Below, in pieces: positions 45,325-55,105 of a stretch of 64,000 nucleotides of DNA. Location of the stretch: contig NZ_JH994111.1 of NCBI RefSeq assembly GCF_000316195.1, positions 959,999 to 1,023,998 on the forward strand, given 5' to 3'. The notes below the pieces were generated by a model that worked only from the letters and a program-made list of their open reading frames with translations, was not told the origin of the DNA and did not search any database. Each line of letters opens with the position of its first letter. The stretch's first letter is position 1. The position numbers and the translations under genes are program-made. Origin of the DNA: Brachyspira hampsonii 30446. Lineage in GTDB: Bacteria; Spirochaetota; Brachyspiria; Brachyspirales; Brachyspiraceae.

Positions 45325-46341
45325 ATGTCTGATAACAATAAAGAAGATAAACAACATAATTTAACTGTATCAAAAAAAGATATTATAGAAAGATTATCAA
45401 AGGCTGATAATGTTACTATTACAGGACATAGAAATCCTGATTGCGATTGTATATGTTCAGGACTTGCTTTATCTTTAATTCTCAAAAATATATTTAATAA
45501 GAATGCTTATGTTGTAAATACTGATAAAATGCAAAGAGATTTGCATAATGTAATGTTTGTTGATAAAGTAATTTTTGAAGTTAATGAAAATAATCTTCCT
45601 AAAAAAGATGTTCTGGTTGTTCTTGATTCTGGGGATATAGATAGAATTGGGTGGATTTCTAATATATTAAATGAATATAATGAGGTGATATTTATAGATC
45701 ATCATAAGGTTAGAAATATTAATGGTGTTACTATGTTTTATGATGATACCACTGCAGGTGCTACTTGCGAGATAATAGTTGATATATTTCAGGATTATTT
45801 AGATAAATTTGACAATTCAATATCAACATTACTTTACTGCGGTATTTGTACTGATACAGGAAGTTTTATATTCAGCAATACAACAGAGAGAACTTTACTT
45901 TATGGTTCTAAATTAATGAAAGTAGGAATTATACAGGAAAATCTTGGCAATGTTGTGAGAAAGAGATATACTAAAAATGATGTATCTGCTTTAATGGAAA
46001 TATACAGAAGAATGGTAATAGACTATGACAGAAAAATAGGCTATATATGTTTGGAAGATACTATTTGCGGAGTTAATATTAAAGAGCTTGCGGTCAGTGC
46101 TTCTGATACACTTATTCAGATGGAAGATGTATTTATAGGTTTTATTATTCATGAAAATGAAGATAATTTTAGAGTAAGTATTAGAAGCCGATGTTCTAAA
46201 AATATTAGAGAGGTTGCTGAGAGTTTCGGAGGGGGAGGACATCCTAAGGCTTCTGGTTTTTCTGTATCAAAAAAAGATTATACTAAAGAAAATTTAATAA
46301 AAGATATAAATACTAAATTAATTGATTTATTGGCTTCATAA
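45325..46341 (+). CDS. nrnA: DHH/DHHA1 phosphoesterase, NrnA-like oligoribonuclease
   Basis: A 338-residue DHH-family enzyme. The DHH subfamily motifs are ITGHRNPDCDC (metal site), LVVLDSGD, FIDHHKV and a middle GICTDTGSF; the DHHA1 domain ends with GGGGHPKASGFSV. NrnA degrades nano-RNAs and 3'-phosphoadenosine 5'-phosphate. Its place 33 bp after rbfA is the usual rbfA-nrnA arrangement, supporting the call. AAGGACT precedes the ATG. Confidence 0.93.
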   Translation: MSDNNKEDKQHNLTVSKKDIIERLSKADNVTITGHRNPDCDCICSGLALSLILKNIFNKNAYVVNTDKMQRDLHNVMFVDKVIFEVNENNLPKKDVLVVLDSGDIDRIGWISNILNEYNEVIFIDHHKVRNINGVTMFYDDTTAGATCEIIVDIFQDYLDKFDNSISTLLYCGICTDTGSFIFSNTTERTLLYGSKLMKVGIIQENLGNVVRKRYTKNDVSALMEIYRRMVIDYDRKIGYICLEDTICGVNIKELAVSASDTLIQMEDVFIGFIIHENEDNFRVSIRSRCSKNIREVAESFGGGGHPKASGFSVSKKDYTKENLIKDINTKLIDLLAS

Positions 46342-46377
46342 TTTCTTTAAATCTCAAATAAGTATAAGAAAAAATTC

Positions 46378-46869
46378 ATGACAAAAGATAATATTATTAT
46401 ATACACAGACGGCGGATGCAGAGGTAATCCTGGACTTGGTGCTTGGGCTGCAATACTCATAAGTGAAAAACATAATCTTCGCCTTGAGATTGGTGAAAGT
46501 GAGGATAATACTACAAATAACAGAATGGAGATGAAGGCTGCTATTAAGGCACTTGAAAGGCTTAAGCATTCTCATAATATCAAGCTTCATAGCGACAGTG
46601 CATATTTGGTTAATGGTATGACCAAATGGATATATTCTTGGCAGAAAAATAATTGGATAAAAAGCGATAAGAAACCTGTTGAAAATAAAGAGTATTGGCT
46701 TAAATTGATTGAATTATCAAGTAAACATAATATAGATTTTATAAAAGTAAAAGGTCATTCAAATAATAAAGAAAATAATCGTGCTGATGAAATAGTTAAT
46801 ATTCTTATGGATAAGCATATTGAAGAAGGTAAAACAGCTTCTTTTAATGAAAAAACAGAGTATTGTTAA
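46378..46869 (+). CDS. rnhA: Ribonuclease HI
   Basis: A 163-residue RNase HI that cuts RNA in RNA-DNA hybrids. The four catalytic acids are visible in IYTDGGCRGNPGLGAWA (Asp), NNRMEMKAA (Glu), LHSDSAYLVNG (Asp) and NNRADEIVN (Asp). Length matches the bacterial type. It is 36 bp after nrnA on the same strand. Confidence 0.96.
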   Translation: MTKDNIIIYTDGGCRGNPGLGAWAAILISEKHNLRLEIGESEDNTTNNRMEMKAAIKALERLKHSHNIKLHSDSAYLVNGMTKWIYSWQKNNWIKSDKKPVENKEYWLKLIELSSKHNIDFIKVKGHSNNKENNRADEIVNILMDKHIEEGKTASFNEKTEYC

Positions 46870-46923
46870 AATAATATCTATAAAAAATAAATAATTAACA
46901 TAATTAAATTAACATAATAATAC

Positions 46924-46952
46924 TTTACAATTTTTATTATTTTTAGTATAAT
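46924..46952 (+). promoter_or_regulatory. Promoter of the oppB-oppC operon
   Basis: TTTACA at 46924-46929 and TATAAT at 46947-46952 are 17 nt apart. GAAAGG lies about 11 nt before the oppB ATG. Confidence 0.7.
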
Positions 46953-46971
46953 GCTTTGAAAGGATTGTATT

Positions 46972-48012
46972 ATGTTTACTTATTTTGTCATTAAAAGAAT
47001 TTTGAAAGGCATAATCATGTTTATAATACTTATGTTTATGTCTTCTGCTATATTTAATACTGTAAGTGAGAAAACTCTCAAGGCACAGATTGAAGAAAAT
47101 ATAAATGCTGAAGTGAGAGGACTTAGCAATATGCGTACTGAAGATGTTGAGAATTTTATCAAAGAGAGAAGGGCATATTACTATGATATATATTGGCTTA
47201 ATAGAAGTATAGGAGAGAGAATATTTATAAGAGGTATTAATACAATAACTTTTCAATTTGGGAAATCTTCTATTATGATGGATTCTAATGGAAATAGAGA
47301 TGTTATAAAAATAATAGGAGAAGCACTTCCCCGTTCTATAATACTTTTTACAACAGCATCAGTTATACAGATGATAATAGGGCTTATAATAGGACTTATA
47401 AAGGCTAGAAAAGCAGGCGGATTATTTGACAGAACCACAAGCATTATTACCATGATAGTTTACGGCATGCCTACTTGGTGGCTTTCTATGATACTTATAA
47501 TGGTGTTTGTATATAAGTTTAATTTATTTCCTTCAGGAGGAGTACATTCAATACCGGTTCCTACTGGTATAATGTATTATTTAGATATGTTATGGCATAT
47601 GTCTTTACCCTTGATTACATTAACATTGATAGGTTTTTGGGGGCTTTCATTTGTAGTAAGAAACATAGTATTATCTGCTTTGCAGGAAGATTATATAATG
47701 GCTGCACGTGCAAGAGGAATATCAGAAAAGTCAGTTTTGCTGGGACATACATTAAGGAGTTCTGCTCCTCCTATAGTTACTATAACATTATTAGGTCTTC
47801 TTGGTTCTATTGCGGGCTCTATTATATTTGAGGGGATATTTTCTTGGCCTGGTCTTGGCAATCTTTATTGGATATCAGTTCAGCAAAATGATATACCTGT
47901 TTTAATGGGAAATTTAGCTATAACTACAGCACTTTATCAATTCGGACTTGTGGTTCTTGACATATCTTACGGATTTTTAGATCCTAGAATAAAAGTAGGA
48001 GGCAGGTTATAA
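46972..48012 (+). CDS. oppB: Oligopeptide/dipeptide ABC transporter permease OppB-type
   Basis: A 346-residue inner-membrane permease. A first helix (about residues 8-28) is followed by an extracytoplasmic segment of about 85 residues and then a five-helix permease core with the ATPase-contact EAA loop (ALQEDYIMAARARGISEKSVLLGHTLR, in parts). The core matches the OppB/DppB family. It starts the unit oppB-oppC; the oppC ATG overlaps the stop by one base. No ATPase or binding-protein genes follow. Confidence 0.92.
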   Translation: MFTYFVIKRILKGIIMFIILMFMSSAIFNTVSEKTLKAQIEENINAEVRGLSNMRTEDVENFIKERRAYYYDIYWLNRSIGERIFIRGINTITFQFGKSSIMMDSNGNRDVIKIIGEALPRSIILFTTASVIQMIIGLIIGLIKARKAGGLFDRTTSIITMIVYGMPTWWLSMILIMVFVYKFNLFPSGGVHSIPVPTGIMYYLDMLWHMSLPLITLTLIGFWGLSFVVRNIVLSALQEDYIMAARARGISEKSVLLGHTLRSSAPPIVTITLLGLLGSIAGSIIFEGIFSWPGLGNLYWISVQQNDIPVLMGNLAITTALYQFGLVVLDISYGFLDPRIKVGGRL

Positions 48013-49415
48013 TGAAAAATAGTATAAATAAAAAACTTGCTCCGTTAATAGAATTTTTTGAAGAGTTCAAAAAAGATAAAACAGGAGTTGTAGGTTTATG
48101 CATACTTGTTTTAGCTATTATGGTGTCATTGCTTGAGCCTTTACTTTTAACCTATAAAGAAGCTCCTAAACGCTGGAGAGATATCACATATTGGCAGGAC
48201 AACCCCGCTTCAGCAGCACCAGAGTGGCTTAACTTTTTTCAAAAAGAAAAGTCAGCTATTACAACTGATATAAAGCCTATAAGTGTTGAAACTAATTATA
48301 TAGACGGAGAATTAAATTATAAAGCGGTATTTGAGTACGATTATAAATTTGATAAATCTCCGGTTGATTTAATTTTTCATGCCAATGTTAATGGTTCTAC
48401 AGGTTTAATTTGGAATGTTACAAGACCAGATGGGGAGATAATTACATTATCAGATAGTTTACATAATATAAGCGGAGATTTAAGAATATCATCATTTAAT
48501 GATTCAAAAAATAGAATATTTAGATTTTACAGAGATTCTGTACCTAGAATACTTGCAAGGCAGATTGATACTATAACAACCAATCCTATGAAAATACTTT
48601 TTAATACTAAAAAAGATGATATGGCAAAGAATTTTCAGGCATTGAAAGGCATTTACAAATTTGAAGTGAGCGGTAAATTTGCAGTAGATAATTCTAGTTT
48701 TGAAGATCCTTACATTGTATTGGTAGGTTCTATGTCCGGCATAATGGGTACTGATAATATGAAAAGAGATATATTTTCAGGTTTAGTATCCGGACTTAAA
48801 TGGGCTTTATTTATAGGAATAGCCACTAGTTTTATATCGGTTATAATAGGTGTTATGTATGGAATAATATCAGCATACTTCGGAGGCTTTGTTGATAATG
48901 CTATGCAGTTTATTTATCAGATATTTATAGGAATACCTGTTCTTCCTGTGATGATAGTTATAAGTGCAATATTCAAGCCTAGTATATGGACTATGATAAC
49001 GATGATGATATTTTTTTCTTGGACTGGTTCAGTTATGACTGTTCGTTCTATGGCTATGCAGCTAAAAGAAGAAACCTATATTGAGGCAGCACGAACTATT
49101 GGTGCTAGTCATTTCAGAATAATATTTAATCATTTAGCACCATTACTTTTGCCTTTTTCATTTGCCTCTATGGCTTTGGCTGTACCTTCTGCTATAGTGT
49201 ATGAATCTTCTTTATCATTGCTTGGACTTGGCGATGCTTCAATAGTTACTTGGGGACAGATTCTGCATGATGCTATGAAAGGCTCTGCTGTTCTTTCTGG
49301 GCTTTGGTGGTGGATAATACCTCCTGGAATTTTAATTGCAATTTTGGGTATGTCATTTGCATTTTTAGGATTTGCTCTTGATAAAATACTTCACCCTAAA
49401 CTTAGAAGCAGATAA
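48012..49415 (+). CDS. oppC: Oligopeptide/dipeptide ABC transporter permease OppC-type with large insertion
   Basis: A 467-residue permease, longer than the usual 300. After the first helix (TGVVGLCILVLAIMVSLLEPLL, residues about 30-51) there is an extracytoplasmic insertion of roughly 200 residues (55-255) of beta-rich character, then the standard permease core (GTDNMKRDIFSGLVSGLKWALFIGI, ETYIEAARTIGASHFRIIFNHLAP, both in parts). Large insertions of this kind are known in some spirochaete and Thermotoga OppC-like proteins but their job is unknown; ligand-receptor docking is possible. It is coupled to oppB. Confidence 0.9.
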   Translation: MKNSINKKLAPLIEFFEEFKKDKTGVVGLCILVLAIMVSLLEPLLLTYKEAPKRWRDITYWQDNPASAAPEWLNFFQKEKSAITTDIKPISVETNYIDGELNYKAVFEYDYKFDKSPVDLIFHANVNGSTGLIWNVTRPDGEIITLSDSLHNISGDLRISSFNDSKNRIFRFYRDSVPRILARQIDTITTNPMKILFNTKKDDMAKNFQALKGIYKFEVSGKFAVDNSSFEDPYIVLVGSMSGIMGTDNMKRDIFSGLVSGLKWALFIGIATSFISVIIGVMYGIISAYFGGFVDNAMQFIYQIFIGIPVLPVMIVISAIFKPSIWTMITMMIFFSWTGSVMTVRSMAMQLKEETYIEAARTIGASHFRIIFNHLAPLLLPFSFASMALAVPSAIVYESSLSLLGLGDASIVTWGQILHDAMKGSAVLSGLWWWIIPPGILIAILGMSFAFLGFALDKILHPKLRSR

Positions 49416-49479
49416 TTGATTTTTTATTAAATATGATTTAATCTTTATTATATTATTAATTTTTAGTATAAGGATAGTT

Positions 49480-49938
49480 ATGCATATTATAAAGTATTCA
49501 TTTTTAATTTTATTTATTACTATATTGTTTATATCATGTACTAATAATAAAAAGTATGATATTGTACCTATAGACTCTACAAAATCTTTTGCAGTTTTAG
49601 GTTACTGTGTTCCTGCTCCTGAACATGCTATGAATGTTAAATATGCTATTGTTAATAAAACTATTGCTGAGGCTAATTTTGATTATAAAAATATAAACTA
49701 TTATTACAGAGCTTCAAAACAATTAAATGATTTACTTTCATTTTTTAATAATCTTAAAGAAGAAAGAAAAAGTATTGATGGAGAAACAAATATAGAAATA
49801 ACAATACAAACAAATGATGAAAAAGAGTATATAGCATATTGGAATGTTAATGGAATATATTATTCTTTGTATAGTGATGAAGAAAGCGGTATTGATGATT
49901 TAGCTTTGATATTAATGAGAAATAAGGCTTTAAATTAA
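49480..49938 (+). CDS. Small lipoprotein of unknown function
   Basis: A 152-residue lipoprotein with signal MHIIKYSFLILFITILFISC (Cys20). The mature part contains a beta-strand pattern (KSFAVLGYCVPAPEHAMNVKYAI, NYYYRASKQLNDLLSFFNNL in parts, NIEITIQTNDEKEYIAYWNVNGIYYSL). I do not recognise the family. It lies 64 bp after oppC, perhaps cotranscribed, and is convergent with the next gene with one base between the stops. Confidence 0.7.
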   Translation: MHIIKYSFLILFITILFISCTNNKKYDIVPIDSTKSFAVLGYCVPAPEHAMNVKYAIVNKTIAEANFDYKNINYYYRASKQLNDLLSFFNNLKEERKSIDGETNIEITIQTNDEKEYIAYWNVNGIYYSLYSDEESGIDDLALILMRNKALN

Positions 49939-49939
49939 T

Positions 49940-50611
49940 TTATAAATTTATATTAAATTTTTTACCGTTAGATAGATCTTCTGCTATTATTGTATTATTA
50001 TCAAAATATGCTTTATAAGTGAAATATAATTCATAATTGTATAAATCTAGTATGGTTTTTCTTATATCTATAAAGTTGACATAATTTTGACTGTTCTGTA
50101 TGCCGTTAGAAAAGTCATATAATAGATAATCAAATATTCTTTTAAATGCTCCATTATCTGCTTTTGATAAATAAAATATGTGAAAAAGAATTTTATTATT
50201 ATGATATAGTGCGTCCATAAAAACAATAATGCCGTTTTTGTTTATTGATTTATTATAATAAAAATTAAATTCTTTATCAGTTTCATTTAAATCTATTATC
50301 GAAAAACCTGATAAATCTCTATTAAAAACAAAATATTCATGATTATTATGATTAATTATTTTAAACATTCTAGCATCATCGCTTCTGTAATTATAAATAA
50401 GTTTATTATCCTGATTACAGTATATGCTTCTTTCATATCCTATAATATCTTTTTGATGTATATGTCCTGAATATTTTTTATGTATAATATAGTACTTATC
50501 ATTTAGTATAGTTTTATTTTCATTTTCAAAATATTTGTCCGAGAATAAAATTCCGTATTTATTCCAATGATCTTTATAATAATCAGTATAGTATAAATTT
50601 TCTAATATCAT
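49940..50611 (-). CDS. Hypothetical protein, beta-rich
   Basis: A 223-residue protein that I do not recognise. It has no signal peptide or membrane helix. The sequence is a series of short beta-type segments (YYIIHKKYSGHIHQKDI, KLIYNYRSDDARMFKIINH, HEYFVFNRDLSGFSIIDLN), similar in style to the frameshifted gene at 21146-22149. It is isolated on the minus strand, downstream of the GHL10 gene but separated by 32 bp, so probably last in that unit. Confidence 0.65.
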   Translation of the reverse strand: MILENLYYTDYYKDHWNKYGILFSDKYFENENKTILNDKYYIIHKKYSGHIHQKDIIGYERSIYCNQDNKLIYNYRSDDARMFKIINHNNHEYFVFNRDLSGFSIIDLNETDKEFNFYYNKSINKNGIIVFMDALYHNNKILFHIFYLSKADNGAFKRIFDYLLYDFSNGIQNSQNYVNFIDIRKTILDLYNYELYFTYKAYFDNNTIIAEDLSNGKKFNINL

Positions 50612-50643
50612 ATTATATAAGTATATTTATTGTATAAGATTTG

Positions 50644-52461
50644 TCAATCATTTATTATAGTAAGGTATTCGCTTTCATTATGTATTCTATCCAAAGCTGT
50701 AACATAATATATATAAGTTTGCTTTGAATTTACTGTTTTATCTTTGTATGTTACTTTTGAGTTTGCAGTAAAATTAGTTCTTCTTATTTTGTCTATTAAT
50801 TCTATTCCGCTCTCTCCTATAGTTTCTCTGTATACTGCATAGTATGAAGAATATGAAGGGAGAAGATGTCCGTATTTATCCAGCTTGTATTCATTAGGAT
50901 CTGTGAATGTTATTTCGATTCCTCCAAAAACTTTTTTAATGCTTGGATTTTCTAATTTCAAAGGAGGTTTATTCATATCTTTCATTGTATTCATTGTAGG
51001 TACTATTGCTTTAAATATATAATTATTTTCTTTTATATATTTAACAGCATCATTTCCAAAATTTCCTGTATCTCTGTCTTTTCTATACATGTTATGCATT
51101 GTAAAAAATGAAGAGCCTTTTATATATCCTTTTCCTACATCTCTAATATAATTTATTTGTTTTGACATTAAATCAATATCCTGCCAAGGTTCTATATTAG
51201 TAGCACTTCCCATTCTGTATAAAGCATGTCCTATATATATGTCGGCAAGTTTTTCATTATTTGCTTTTTTTGCTTCATTAACCCACCATTTTACTATTGT
51301 GTCAAAAGGTGCTGTTTTATGCTGTGAACTCCAATATACTTGCGGTATTAATGCATCAATATACATTCTATTTAATCCGTCTTTTCTTGAAGCATTATTC
51401 AAACTAGAAGTTTTTTCTCCGTTAAGCATCCATAAAAGAACATCAGCATGCAAAGCATCAAAATTAGGATTATATGATTTAGTATCGCTTCCGTATTTGC
51501 TTCCCGCATATTCAGACAATTTTTCTTTATTTCTCCACACTCCTGCAGGTGAAATAGTCCATTTTACATAAGGTTTTCTTGATTTTATTTCTTTATATAA
51601 GTCGCTTACAAGTCTGTTGATATTATCTCTTCTCCAAGCATAAAGCCCATTTACACCATAATCATCATAGGATTTATTTGTAATATCGTATCCTCTTTTA
51701 TCACCATATTTTTCAGCACTTGCTTCATCAGGCCAATCTTTATAAGTTTTTCCTCTTGAGGCATTCTGATAAAAATAATCATCGAAATGTATACCGTCTA
51801 CATCATATTTTTCAACTACTTCTATAACTGAATCTGTTATATATTTTGCACTTATAGGTTCACCGGGATCTAAATAAAGTCTGTTATCATACCAATATAT
51901 AGGCTCTAAATTATTGGAAACATAAGTGTGAATAAAATTCTTTTTTGAGAATTGTTCTTCGTAGCTTTTAGTTTTATCATAAGTTAAAGACATTCTGTAA
52001 GGATTAAACCAAGCATGAACTTCTAAATTTCTTTTATGAGCCTCTTCGATTATAAATTCAAGCATATCTGTTTTAAATGGGTAATCATCTTTTTCATCAC
52101 TTGATTTTGAGCCGAAAAAATATCTTGTAGTAGGATTTATTTCTGATTTGAATATTACACCAGCATCTGGTTTTACCTGTATGAATAAAGCGTTAAAATT
52201 ATTTTCATATAATGTATCTAAGTGTTTTAGAATAAGTTTTTTCTGTTCAGATTCGCTTGCTCCTTTCAAAGGCCAATCAATATTAGCTACAGATGATATC
52301 CATGCTGCTCTAAACTCTCTGTAAATAGGGTTTATGCTTCTATCTTCATCAATATTTTTGGCAAGCATTTTTCTTACATCATTTGGTATGACAATATTCA
52401 GAGTCTGACATGATGTTACTAATAGTATGATTAAAGATATTACTGCAATGATTTTCTTCAT
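50644..52461 (-). CDS. Glycosyl hydrolase-like 10 (DUF187) family lipoprotein
   Basis: A 605-residue lipoprotein with signal MKKIIAVISLIILLVTSC (Cys18). The large GHL10 TIM-barrel domain has EFRAAWISSVANIDWPLKG, NALFIQVKPDAGVIF, AHKRNLEVHAWFNPYRM, VDGIHFDDYFYQ and YVKWTISPAGVWRN. A C-terminal fibronectin-like region (KVFGGIEITFTDPNEYKL) follows. Such proteins are envelope glycoside hydrolases of uncertain substrate, possibly peptidoglycan glycan strands. No carbohydrate operon surrounds it. MITE copy 3 lies about 170 bp upstream. Confidence 0.88.
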   Translation of the reverse strand: MKKIIAVISLIILLVTSCQTLNIVIPNDVRKMLAKNIDEDRSINPIYREFRAAWISSVANIDWPLKGASESEQKKLILKHLDTLYENNFNALFIQVKPDAGVIFKSEINPTTRYFFGSKSSDEKDDYPFKTDMLEFIIEEAHKRNLEVHAWFNPYRMSLTYDKTKSYEEQFSKKNFIHTYVSNNLEPIYWYDNRLYLDPGEPISAKYITDSVIEVVEKYDVDGIHFDDYFYQNASRGKTYKDWPDEASAEKYGDKRGYDITNKSYDDYGVNGLYAWRRDNINRLVSDLYKEIKSRKPYVKWTISPAGVWRNKEKLSEYAGSKYGSDTKSYNPNFDALHADVLLWMLNGEKTSSLNNASRKDGLNRMYIDALIPQVYWSSQHKTAPFDTIVKWWVNEAKKANNEKLADIYIGHALYRMGSATNIEPWQDIDLMSKQINYIRDVGKGYIKGSSFFTMHNMYRKDRDTGNFGNDAVKYIKENNYIFKAIVPTMNTMKDMNKPPLKLENPSIKKVFGGIEITFTDPNEYKLDKYGHLLPSYSSYYAVYRETIGESGIELIDKIRRTNFTANSKVTYKDKTVNSKQTYIYYVTALDRIHNESEYLTIIND

Positions 52462-52631
52462 AATTTTAATTTTTATTATTGATAGGTATTAAAGAGATTA
52501 TATATTTAATGATAATAACAGTCAATATATGAAAAATAGCTTTTATTTATGTTTATAATGTAGATTATTTAATTTGGTTCGTATGTATAGTAAAATAATA
52601 TTTCATGATCTTTTAATTTTATTTTGAATAT

Positions 52632-52907
52632 TAGACTTGTTTCAAAATTACTTGACAAAATTATATATAAAATTTTTATAATTTATCAATTGAATAACAA
52701 TGTTTTATATGTTGTATAAATTATTATTTTAGTATATAAATATGCAGTCCTTTTGCTTCTCGCCGCAGGCGGGCTGTGCCTGTGCCACCAAAAGAAGTGG
52801 GGTTTGGCACGACTGTGTGCTTCGCAGCAAAGCCCCAACTATAATTAAAAAAAATATTAAATTAAAAAACTATAAGTATTAAGAAATTGAGTTTTGAAAC
52901 AAGTCTA
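52632..52907 (+). mobile_element. MITE-like element, copy 3
   Basis: This 276 bp element lies in a 519 bp gap between two minus-strand genes. Its ends are 16 bp perfect inverted repeats (TAGACTTGTTTCAAAA and complement). The left AT-rich part matches copy 1. The GC-rich core, about 52743-52834, matches copy 2 in inverse orientation: GCAGTCC, TTTTGCTTCTCGCC, AAAAGAAGTGGGGTTTGGCAC and GCAAAGCCCC. The core can fold (GGGGTTT with AAAGCCCC). No ORF. Nothing else is evident in the flanking bases. Confidence 0.8.
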
Positions 52908-52980
52908 TTATATAAAATAATTGATATTTTTTATAATGTAAATTAAATAATTATAATATGTTTATATAGTTAACATAATT

Positions 52981-53310
52981 TTATTTATTAATTTCAGATT
53001 CTAAAACAAATTTTTTACCGCTTCCATATTCTAAAGAAAATTCGCTTCCGTTTCCTATGAGAGCTTTTATATAAATAGTATGATTTTCAAAATTATTATA
53101 ATTATTTTTATGAGTATATATTTTCACATTTTCTATATTTCCAAGAAGTATATCATTTTCCCCAATTTTAAAATCTTTTTCTTCAGCACATAAAAGCATA
53201 GTACCATCACAGCATCCGCATGATATATGAAATATTATATTTCCATTTTCTTCTTTAAGTTCTTTAATTAATTGTAAAGCATTATCATCTGCTATGATTT
53301 TATTATTCAT
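52981..53310 (-). CDS. DUF779-family protein
   Basis: A 109-residue protein of the DUF779 group, which is commonly encoded beside aldehyde dehydrogenases. Residues near 31-40 carry the family hallmark HISCGCCDGTMLL with a Cys-x-Cys-Cys cluster. A C-terminal ExSLEYGSGKKF segment completes the pattern. The function is not established; a metal- or redox-linked accessory role to the dehydrogenase is inferred from context. It lies 70 bp after the aldehyde dehydrogenase gene on the same strand. Confidence 0.85.
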   Translation of the reverse strand: MNNKIIADDNALQLIKELKEENGNIIFHISCGCCDGTMLLCAEEKDFKIGENDILLGNIENVKIYTHKNNYNNFENHTIYIKALIGNGSEFSLEYGSGKKFVLESEINK

Positions 53311-53380
53311 AAGTACTCCTATTTTATTAAGGGATTACATTTTATAATGCAATCCCTACTATGATTAATTATTAATATTA

Positions 53381-54889
53381 TTAAAAGAAGCCTAATTTTT
53401 TAGGAGAATAGCTAACTAAAATATTTTTTGTCTGCTGATAATGATCAAGCATCATTTTATGAGTTTCTCTTCCTATACCTGATTGTTTATATCCTCCGAA
53501 AGTAGCATGGGCAGGATAAGCATGATAACAATTAGTCCAAACTCTTCCGGCTTTAATACCTCTTCCAAAACGATACGCTTTATTTATATTTCTAGTCCAT
53601 ACACCAGCTCCAAGTCCGTACATAGTGTCATTAGCTATTTCTAAAGCCTCTTCATCAGTTTTGAATGTAGTTACAGATAAAACAGGTCCGAATATCTCTT
53701 CCCTGAAAATTCTCATACTATTATTACCTTTAAATATTGTAGGCTGTACATAAAATCCATTAGCTAATTCACCTTCTAATATATTTCTTTCTCCTCCTAT
53801 TAAAACTTCAGCACCTTCCTCTTTTCCTATTTTCAAATATTCTGTGATTTTATTTATTTGATCTTCGCTTGCCTGAGCTCCCATCATAGTATTAATATCG
53901 AGAGGATTTCCTATTTTTATAGCTTTTACTCTTTCTAAAACTCTAGCCATGAATTTATCATATATTTTTTCATGTATTAATGCTCTTGAAGGGCAAGTAC
54001 AAACCTCTCCCTGATTGAATGCAAATAAAACAAGTCCTTCAATAGCTTTATCTAAAAAGTCATCATCTTCATCCATAACATCTTCAAAGAATATATTAGG
54101 AGATTTTCCTCCCAATTCTAATGTTACAGGTATGATATTTTCTGTAGCAAACTGCATTATCTGTCTTCCTACGCTTGTTGATCCTGTGAATGCTACTTTA
54201 GAAATTTTAGGGCTTGTAGCCAATTTTTTACCTATTTTTCCGCCGCTTCCATTAACTACATTTAATACTCCTTTAGGTATTAAATCTCCTATAACTTCCA
54301 TAAGAACTAGTATGCTTGCAGGAGTAGGGCTTGCAGGTTTTAATACTATACAGTTTCCTGCTGCCATAGCCGGTGCTATTTTCCAAGCGGCCATAAGTAA
54401 AGGGAAATTCCAAGGTATAATTTGTCCTACAACTCCCAATGGTTCATGGAAATGATATGCTATAGTATCATCATCTATTTCGCTTATAGTTCCTTCCTGT
54501 GTTCTTATAGCACCTGCAAAATACCTGAAATGATCTGCTGATAATGGTATATCCGCATTTAAAGTTTCTCTTATAGGTTTTCCATTATCCCAAGTTTCAG
54601 CATAAGCTAATAATTCTAGATTTTCTTCTATTCTTTCAGCTATTTTTATAAGAATATTAGCTCTTTCTGTAGGAGATGTTTTAGCCCAAGCATCTTTTGC
54701 AGCATGAGCAGCATCAAGAGCGAAATCTATATCCTCATCATTTGAGAATGGTACTTTATTAATTACAACACCGTTAATAGGACTAATATTGTCAATATAT
54801 TTTCCGCTTTTAGGTGCTACCCATTCACCTCCTATATAATTTTCATACTGTTTTTTAAATACATTTGAATAATCTTTATATTTACTCAT
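53381..54889 (-). CDS. NAD-dependent aldehyde dehydrogenase (ExaC/AldB-like)
   Basis: The ATG at 54889 is used because GGAG lies about 10 nt upstream. The 502-residue enzyme oxidises aldehydes to acids: E258 in [10 protein letters not shown] activates water and C297 in [12 protein letters not shown] is the nucleophile. The NAD-binding [11 protein letters not shown] is at about 234-244, and [22 protein letters not shown] is in place. The Cys-Thr-Cys motif and the DUF779 partner downstream fit acetaldehyde dehydrogenases such as ExaC/AcoD. It probably detoxifies or uses acetaldehyde from ethanol metabolism. Confidence 0.93.
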   Translation of the reverse strand: MSKYKDYSNVFKKQYENYIGGEWVAPKSGKYIDNISPINGVVINKVPFSNDEDIDFALDAAHAAKDAWAKTSPTERANILIKIAERIEENLELLAYAETWDNGKPIRETLNADIPLSADHFRYFAGAIRTQEGTISEIDDDTIAYHFHEPLGVVGQIIPWNFPLLMAAWKIAPAMAAGNCIVLKPASPTPASILVLMEVIGDLIPKGVLNVVNGSGGKIGKKLATSPKISKVAFTGSTSVGRQIMQFATENIIPVTLELGGKSPNIFFEDVMDEDDDFLDKAIEGLVLFAFNQGEVCTCPSRALIHEKIYDKFMARVLERVKAIKIGNPLDINTMMGAQASEDQINKITEYLKIGKEEGAEVLIGGERNILEGELANGFYVQPTIFKGNNSMRIFREEIFGPVLSVTTFKTDEEALEIANDTMYGLGAGVWTRNINKAYRFGRGIKAGRVWTNCYHAYPAHATFGGYKQSGIGRETHKMMLDHYQQTKNILVSYSPKKLGFF

Positions 54890-54925
54890 ATTTTCACACT
54901 CCATTTTTTATTTTATATAACTAAT

Positions 54926-54953
54926 AGTATATAAAATAAATATATTTATTCAA
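54926..54953 (-). promoter_or_regulatory. Promoter of the aldehyde dehydrogenase gene
   Basis: On the minus strand TTGAAT (54953-54948) and TATACT (54931-54926) are 16 nt apart. Confidence 0.65.
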
Positions 54954-55070
54954 GTAATTTTGAACATTATTTAAATTTTTATTTTATAATTTTTATTTTT
55001 AATATTCTTGTTTTGTATAGTATGTATTATATAAATATAAAATTATTATATAATATCTTTTTTAATGAAC

Positions 55071-55099
55071 TTGACAATAAATAGCTTTTTGTATATATT
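55071..55099 (+). promoter_or_regulatory. Promoter of the restriction gene, predicted leaderless start
   Basis: TTGACA at 55071-55076 and TATATT at 55094-55099 are 17 nt apart. The -10 box ends 6 nt before the ATG at 55106; no ribosome site is present. Confidence 0.6.
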
Positions 55100-55105
55100 G
55101 TCAAA

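Noticed and set aside
54015..54455. 146-codon plus-strand frame opposite the aldehyde dehydrogenase gene
   Set aside because: Fully inside a clear gene on the other strand, no ribosome site or family features.
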